DNA of 64,000 bases from Amphirosellinia nigrospora (taxonomy: Eukaryota > Ascomycota > Sordariomycetes > Xylariales > Xylariaceae), in contig SCHM01000001.1 of NCBI GenBank assembly GCA_004123355.1, positions 2,038,001-2,102,000 of the forward strand. Direction: 5' to 3'. The translations under genes were made by a program, and so were the position numbers. The notes beneath the pieces were generated by a model that saw nothing but the letters and a program-made list of their open reading frames with translations, was not told the origin of the DNA and made no database searches. This document shows, one piece after another, positions 58,013 through 64,000 of this stretch (position 1 is the stretch's first letter; every line of letters starts with the position of its first letter).

Positions 58013-61000
58013 TCATAATCTCAACAAGGTCTTGTAACGGACAGCCACTGCTCTGTCTTCTTCGATTGACAATGAGATATCTGCTCCGCGGGATACAAGC
58101 AATGCGGCGGTATCTTGGAACCTATTAGGCCATTTACGATGTATAGCTGCACCTAAAGGCGAACCATATCTCCCTCCCTTGGCGTTAATATCTGCTTGAT
58201 GATCCAGAAGAACATTTACCATTGCCGATTTGCCGTAATATGCGGCTGCGCTAAGGGCGGTGCCATGGTCTCCGCCCTGAGCGTCGACATCTGCTCCTGC
58301 GGCAATCAGCTTTTCAGTTATTTCAAAACGGCCCCGAACTACTGCCACAATCAGAGCGGTGCCATACTTCCCTCCACTAGCGTTAATTTCTGCTTTTTCT
58401 TCGAGCAGAAATTCAATCATCTTTTCGTCCCCGTTAGATACTGCCGCCATCAGGGCAGTGCCGTAATTGTCTCCCACAGCGTTGATGTCCGCTCCTTTGT
58501 TAAGTAGGAGTTTTGCTATCTTGACATGGCCATGATATGCTGCTGCCCCAAGAGGGGTATCATATTGCCCTCTTTGGGCATTCGGATCTGCCCCCGCATT
58601 CAACAGAAATTCCACGATTGACTGGGCTGTGGCGAGCCCCAAAGCGGGTTCCAATCATCGCGGTAATAATCGCCGATAGAGCTTGTACCGTGATCGTTGA
58701 CATCTGCTCCGTTTTCAACGAGGAGCTTAACTGTTTTCTCTTTATTGTATGCGGCCGCGTAATGGAGTATATACCTGTTAAGCGAATTTGGAGGTCCCAG
58801 GCGATACTCCTCGAAAAGCCTCACCAGGTAGTCATCGGTGCAGTGTGAAACTAAATGACGCACAGGAGTTGCCCCCAATGAATCTTGACTGTCGAGTTGA
58901 CTGATGAAGGCATTTCATCAATAACCCTGGTTGGCATTTCGTACTCCATCAGACCTTGACAATATCCTCGGTGTATGTGTAGTGCATGGGGATTTTCCCA
59001 AGGCTATCCTTAGCCCTTAAAAGAGCCATACAGGAGCCTTGTTGCGCTTGTTGAAACTCCAGGAGGTTTTTCACCATAGTAGTGTTCCTATTGACGCAGG
59101 CAATATGCAATGATACCCGCTTGTTGGCATTTGGGAGTATTATATCATTCCTAACGCCTTCTTGAAGGACAAGTCCCCGTACAGTATCTTGAGTGAAAGG
59201 CGAAAAATTCAAGGCCACCAGAAATAGAAAAAGGCTTACACTGAGACCTTGTTCCGATGTCACCAAGGCGTCAGCAGCTTGCAGATCAAGTGCCAGAAAT
59301 GGGAAACTTTCAGAGTCCGGCCGATACCTCTGGAATCCCTCCATAAGCATTAGAAACTCTAACCAAGACTGTGCGTCATTGAAAAGAGCGATCATGTGAC
59401 GGACGAACTGACTGTCTTCAAAAATACATCACGACAATGTTGCAACCAATGCTCAAAAAATACTGGGCGAAGTGAGCTGATTTGACCGCGTCCATTATTT
59501 TGATGAGCATAAGGCTTACAAATCGTGTCGGCTGCGGAGACAATAAGGATGTTGCAAATATAAGTTCAGACCGTGTAGGTAGTTGAATCCCGTGTGCTCT
59601 CCAAATCCAATGGCGAGGTTGCCCTATGGCCTTTATAACGATGTCTGTAAGTGTATGGTAGCACTCTTTCCCGGGAAACATCAAATCACGAGAGTCTTTC
59701 TTCGTCATCTCAGATATGAATATCTTAGCTGAATGGTTTTCAAAGCTAAGTTGATTGTGCTCGTCGACTTTAAGAAAGTTATGATATAGGCCTTCGAGCT
59801 GCTCGAGGCAGAGAGAGTCATCACTGTCGGGAGGGATTAAATCGAGACAGATAGCTTCAAGAAGCTGTTGAGGTGTTAGGCTTGTTATTGCGCCTAATAA
59901 TTCGAAAGGCGCTGAGCTGGAACTTTTGGTATTGCTCGTCGCCATTGATGGTCCAAAGCCGACTATAGGCTTTGCCGAGTTTATTTTTCCAACTGTCCAT
60001 AGATTCGTCATCATCAAACTGATCCAATTTATTCAGCGAATTTAGCTGTTCCAGGTCGTGCAGTAAATGTATTGCGTATTCGGAGCGTGCTATAGGGCTT
60101 GCGTTTTTCGGGAAGAATATGCCGAGCCAAATTTCTACCCAACGAACCTGTATTGATGGGTTAGTACGAGTGTTATAAAGTGAATATTCATAACAATAGA
60201 TGTCACGTACATTCCATGGGCAGTTTTATACAGTGCATCTTCTAAGCGCTGGCGAAGTTCGGGACTTTGATCTGCTTAGATTTTAGCATCTGTCCCTCCG
60301 CTCCTGCGTCGTAATACTTGAGCCACTCACAGAAAACGCTCTTGCTCCATGTCGTGTTATTTCTGGAATCAATCTGATCTGTAATGAACTTTCGCATGTC
60401 CGAATTTGCTTCGGAATTGATGGTACTAAACTGTATAAAGCTGTCTTTGAAATAGGAGCCTACTGGAACATGCGGAAGTGACGAAATTAAACAGTATGGA
60501 CCGTTTGGCTTCTTCGACAGACGTTCTGAGAATAAAAGGAACTCTCTGTACTGACCAGCCTTTATGCATTCGTCCAGAGCGTCGATCACAAAAACGACTG
60601 TGGACTTACTTGACTCGACTAACGTTTCAAGAAGCGGCTCCCAAGTTTTTTTTACCGTCAACGATTCCTCTGTGTCCATGCTATTCATGTCATAGACCTT
60701 CCTTGCATGCTCTGCCACAGTCCCGTCACTGTTCCAGGCTAGTCGACGACACAGCGCTCGAACAATAGTCTCATAGTTAGGCGCTTTCAGTTCGTTACTA
60801 GTTCCGCTGGCGTAGCAATAATAAGGTATGAACCTGACGCCCGAAATGGCCGCTCCTCAAAGTGAGACATAACCCGACACCTAAGGACTTGTGAGTTGAC
60901 AGCCTGAATTTTTTTTGGAGCAACGAGTCTAAAGTTTATATCTACTCACATTAATGTTGTTTTTCCCGTGCCCACTGTGCTTAGTTAGCGATTCTACGAA

Positions 61001-62301
61001 AGAACGGAGATATGATTACCTACTCGGTCCTCTTAGCCAGAACAGACGCTCCTTTGTCTCACGATTTGAGAGACCGCCAGTCCAAGAGCTAAAATCGGTT
61101 GTTTCCACAAACCAACCCCCGATAGCCGTAGAGACGTTGACCCCTGTTCGCTCCATAATAGAGTAATGCTTGGGCTCGGGATCCTCGCCCCGGATCCTGA
61201 TAAAATCGAGTATTTTAATGTTGTCTTGCCTCATCTTTACTTTCAATTCTACCATTCTCTTTCTATGATTGCAATCTTTGTCTTTGTCGTTCAGCTGATC
61301 TTGCGACCGCTTCCACTCTCCCGCATTTCCGGGCAATGCCGCAACTAGTTTACTATAAGCAGCATACTAAAGAAATAATAACAGAAATCTTACCGGCGCG
61401 GCCTATTCTGTCTTTCCCGGATTCATAGACAGAGTGTATTAACATCAGGCATCCCTCGTACAGCCCTGTAAGGTCTTCTTCAATGGCAAGTACTGCCTTG
61501 TAGTTTTCATCTGACTCGGGAAACTTGTTTTTAGCGATCGAAGATCCATTTCGCTATTATGCCACTTGCTAATAAGTTCTATCGTGTTTAGCATGACGCT
61601 TATCGCACTGTCGCGGACCGTAGGGTCGAACGAATCTAGACACAGCTGCGGTCGTTAAGCTAGTTCACAAATTCAAGCTATCAGGATCAGGTCAAGCCTA
61701 TGACATACCTCGATCACGAAAAAAACTCCAGAGACGATCAAGGGAGCAACTTTATGGGGATCCAGGTTGGCGAAAGTCGCGGCGGTGCCTTTCAATACCT
61801 CAACGATGGCAGATAGGGTTTGCACCTGCGGAGCCATTTGTTTCTTGACTCCTGCGACGGACTAGTTACCCACGTGTCTACTTCGAGAACGGATTCATAG
61901 CCATGTTTTTCAATAATGCGTTCAATCAGTTTGTAACGCTCTGGATGATCTGTTGCAAAGCAATTTACTGATTTATGCCATATCGGACTCTCATCATGAG
62001 CCTCTTGGTTCGTCGCGATGATCTGGGAAGCTGGGGATGGGTGTCGGTAGATGCTGCGCATGTCGAGGATTCTCGGGATTGTCGACCGCTCCAGGTTGCC
62101 GACTCGAATGCTGAGGAATTTGGTCGGATCCACTGGGGATTGCTGTTCTATCAGGTCTGTTCCTATGCCTACGGTGATCTAAAAACCACTGGCAAGGGGA
62201 ACGATGGGACGACGGCATTTTGCCAGCCAAAAATAAAGTTTGGGCTTTCCCCTCTTGTCTTGTTGTCAGACACAGCGTTGTGCGGTCAATTTTGGGTGTG
62301 A
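58013..62301 (-). CDS. NLR-like STAND protein: N-terminal domain, NACHT, winged helix, ankyrin repeats (frameshifted)
   Basis: Fungal NACHT-ankyrin proteins are STAND NTPases that act in allorecognition or pathogen-response cell death. Read on the minus strand: an N-terminal helical region (61.4-62.3 kb; DPTKFLSIRVGN, KVAPLIVSGVFFVIE) resembles the region that precedes NACHT in such proteins. The linker GGWFVETTDFSSW leads into LFWLRGPSS, an intron, and the P-loop TVGTGKTTL (about 60952-60980). Walker B is VVFVIDALDEC (60.6 kb). A winged-helix-like block SLTPQQLLEAICLDL follows at 59.86 kb, then ankyrin repeats at 58.0-58.9 kb, about six to seven units of the GADINAxGGxYGTALxAA type. At least five frame changes occur between blocks, some at introns and some not, so I give the gene as one locus without an exon list. 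The start (ATG about 62220-62301) is uncertain. Confidence 0.65.
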
Positions 62302-64000
62302 TCATGATGGTGTTGATTGAAGAGGCTTTCGCTCTTCTTCGGAGCGGACCGGAAATGTTTATGGCGCCTGCTTACTGTCTCACATAAGCAATGAACCAGG
62401 CACTGATGGGTGTAAAGTAGTAGCGGCAGGTAATCGTTTTGTTGCTCGACCAGTAGGCAGCGTTCTAGGCATGTTGGCAGAATAGCATTGGTCAGAATAG
62501 CTTCGACCCCTCTCGAGGAGTCATACCCTCGGAGGCCCGCGAGGAGGCAGGTCCCAGAATTCGTCTATTAATTGAGGGTATGGGCGAGGTTACATTAGAG
62601 TCAGATTTAGCAAGCTAAACCCCAACAGACCGAAAAGATATTGTTAGCTGAATCGAACTCCAATTTCCAAGCGCTTGAGCACAAGCCCCAGTCACAGTCA
62701 TTCACATCCACTTCCTACCCCAACTTCTCTTACTTAACCGTATACATTGGCAATGTCGACGGTCTGGCACGTTGATTATCAATTCCTTCTATCAAGATTC
62801 TGAAACCAAAGAGCATACATATATATATAGTCAACTTTGTGACGAAAAGTAAGCTCTTCGTCCCTCAGGGAGTAATCACATGACCACTATATTAAGCTTT
62901 CTGACACCTTCGTTGCACAACCATCGGTTGCAACCACAATATCCGATCGTCCCAAGTCCCCCTGTTATCACGCTCGAGTATGGCTCGAGTTGTACCGCAT
63001 CTAGAATTGTGTTAAGCCTATGATAGCTTCGCCATCACGGAGTAACACAACATAGGGCTCAGTTACACGATCCAGGACACACCACAAAAATGTAGATGTA
63101 AGCACTTACATTAAAGCCTCGTCCTAGATTGTAGTTCCATGCCGGATATAGGAGGTCCCCATTATCAACGCTGTCGGGCAAACACTTGCTTTACCGTGTA
63201 GTCAATGGCGTAGACGTTCTTTGTCGTCGCGTTACACTTAGTAGTACACACTGATGCGCGGAACTCAGCCATTTAATTAGGGGGAAAAACCTTATTGAAG
63301 CTATACAATTGCGACCGAGCTTTTTATCGGCAAAAAGCATTCCTTTCACTTAATTATAAACTCCTTCCCTAAAAACTCAAGGACCTATTACATCTTTATT
63401 TCAAGCTAAGAAACACACGCACACACACTGAATAGATTACCCCACCAGCATCTCTCTGGCGCTAAAACCCAAACTCGGGATTCGGAGTTTTTTTGGGGTT
63501 CGAGATCCCAGCCATGACGCGCCGGGGCTCTTGGCCATGTGGGGTTCATCCACTTAGAAATGACCTCTTGGAGGGGTAAAGACGAGCGAACTCTCGCGAC
63601 ATCTTAAACCTTTAATATTGTTATCAAAGCCCTATAATAGTATATAGTCTAGCCCCAAACTGCCGAATCAGAGAGGGCAGAGAGGGTATGGGGAGAGGTC
63701 GAATACAGGAGCTAAAGTAAAATCATACTGCACTGGCGGCCGCAGCAAGACACGATCACAGGATGACGTTAAGTATATATATCCAAATAAATAGATAAAT
63801 AGATTGACCAAAGGGTCAACGCATATATCATATTTTCCATATTGATACACCGTGGTCAAGAGTAGGTATTCATCAAGTACTACCCAACATAGGTAGCACC
63901 GAAGATATTATTACTACCACCTCTCGTCATCGCGCGCCCCTCACGTTCCATTCCCCGCCATCCATCCATCTACACATCGTGCTCAACACCAAGAAGCCAC
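62302..64000. other. Intergenic sequence to the window end
   Basis: 1.7 kb without a supportable gene. The first part should hold the NLR-like promoter. A CA-rich tract is near 63414-63430. Confidence 0.45.

Noticed and set aside
1-64000. tRNA genes, rRNA, CRISPR arrays
   Set aside because: A few GGTTCGA-like B-box matches (for example near 18011 and 27730) lack an A box and cloverleaf at the right distance. No regularly spaced repeats exist.

Overview
The window is from a filamentous ascomycete (Pezizomycotina, most likely Sordariomycetes; the class is inferred from gene content and intron style). Genes carry short GT-AG introns of about 50-120 bp with CTRAY-like branch sites, spacing is loose, and the recognisable genes are typically fungal.

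Layout. At 1-12 kb lie an edge-truncated unknown gene (minus), an Stm1/SERBP1-like ribosome-binding protein with an RGG tail (1.6-3.1 kb, minus), a 6.9-kb gene-free stretch rich in simple repeats, and a bZIP transcription factor (10.0-11.5 kb, minus). From 11.5 to 24.7 kb the sequence is gene-poor, with one possible decayed gene near 17 kb. A Zn(II)2Cys6 regulator of AflR type sits at 24.7-26.1 kb. From 29.0 to 48.7 kb there is a labdane-related diterpenoid biosynthetic gene cluster: an MFS transporter, a CYP503/CYP68-type P450, a secretory-type FAD-linked (BBE/PCMH) oxidase, a non-haem oxygenase of the AsaB/GA4-desaturase family, a CYP59-like P450, a second CYP503/CYP68-type P450, an AKR7-type aldo-keto reductase and a bifunctional copalyl diphosphate synthase/kaurene-synthase-type cyclase carrying both a class II DLDD and a class I DEFME motif. 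The right border is housekeeping: TFIIIA (49.9-51.6 kb) and RNA polymerase subunit RPB6 (52.1-52.8 kb). Beyond are a small secreted cysteine-rich protein (55.0-55.6 kb), a 662-bp MITE with perfect 51-bp terminal inverted repeats and a 9-bp target duplication (56.6-57.2 kb), and a NACHT-ankyrin NLR-like gene (58.0-62.3 kb, minus).

How the cluster could work (inference): the cyclase would convert GGPP via a copalyl-type diphosphate to a polycyclic diterpene. The two CYP503/68-type P450s and the CYP59-like P450 would oxidise the skeleton. The AsaB-type enzyme, FAD oxidase and aldo-keto reductase would desaturate or adjust oxidation state, and the MFS protein would export the product. Enzyme types partly resemble the Fusarium gibberellin cluster (CPS/KS, CYP68/CYP503 P450s, GA4-desaturase family), but the FAD oxidase, AKR and CYP59-like members do not belong to that set and no GGPP synthase is visible. 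The product is therefore unknown.

Sequence quality matters here. Most genes carry one to several single-base frameshifts, usually one base short in a homopolymer. These also hit RPB6, an essential gene in studied eukaryotes, while TFIIIA, the CYP59-like P450 and the AKR read through cleanly. Summed exon lengths of the broken genes miss a multiple of three by just the number of missing bases inferred independently from reading-frame continuity. I read the breaks mainly as consensus errors, not as cluster decay, but raw reads are needed to settle it.
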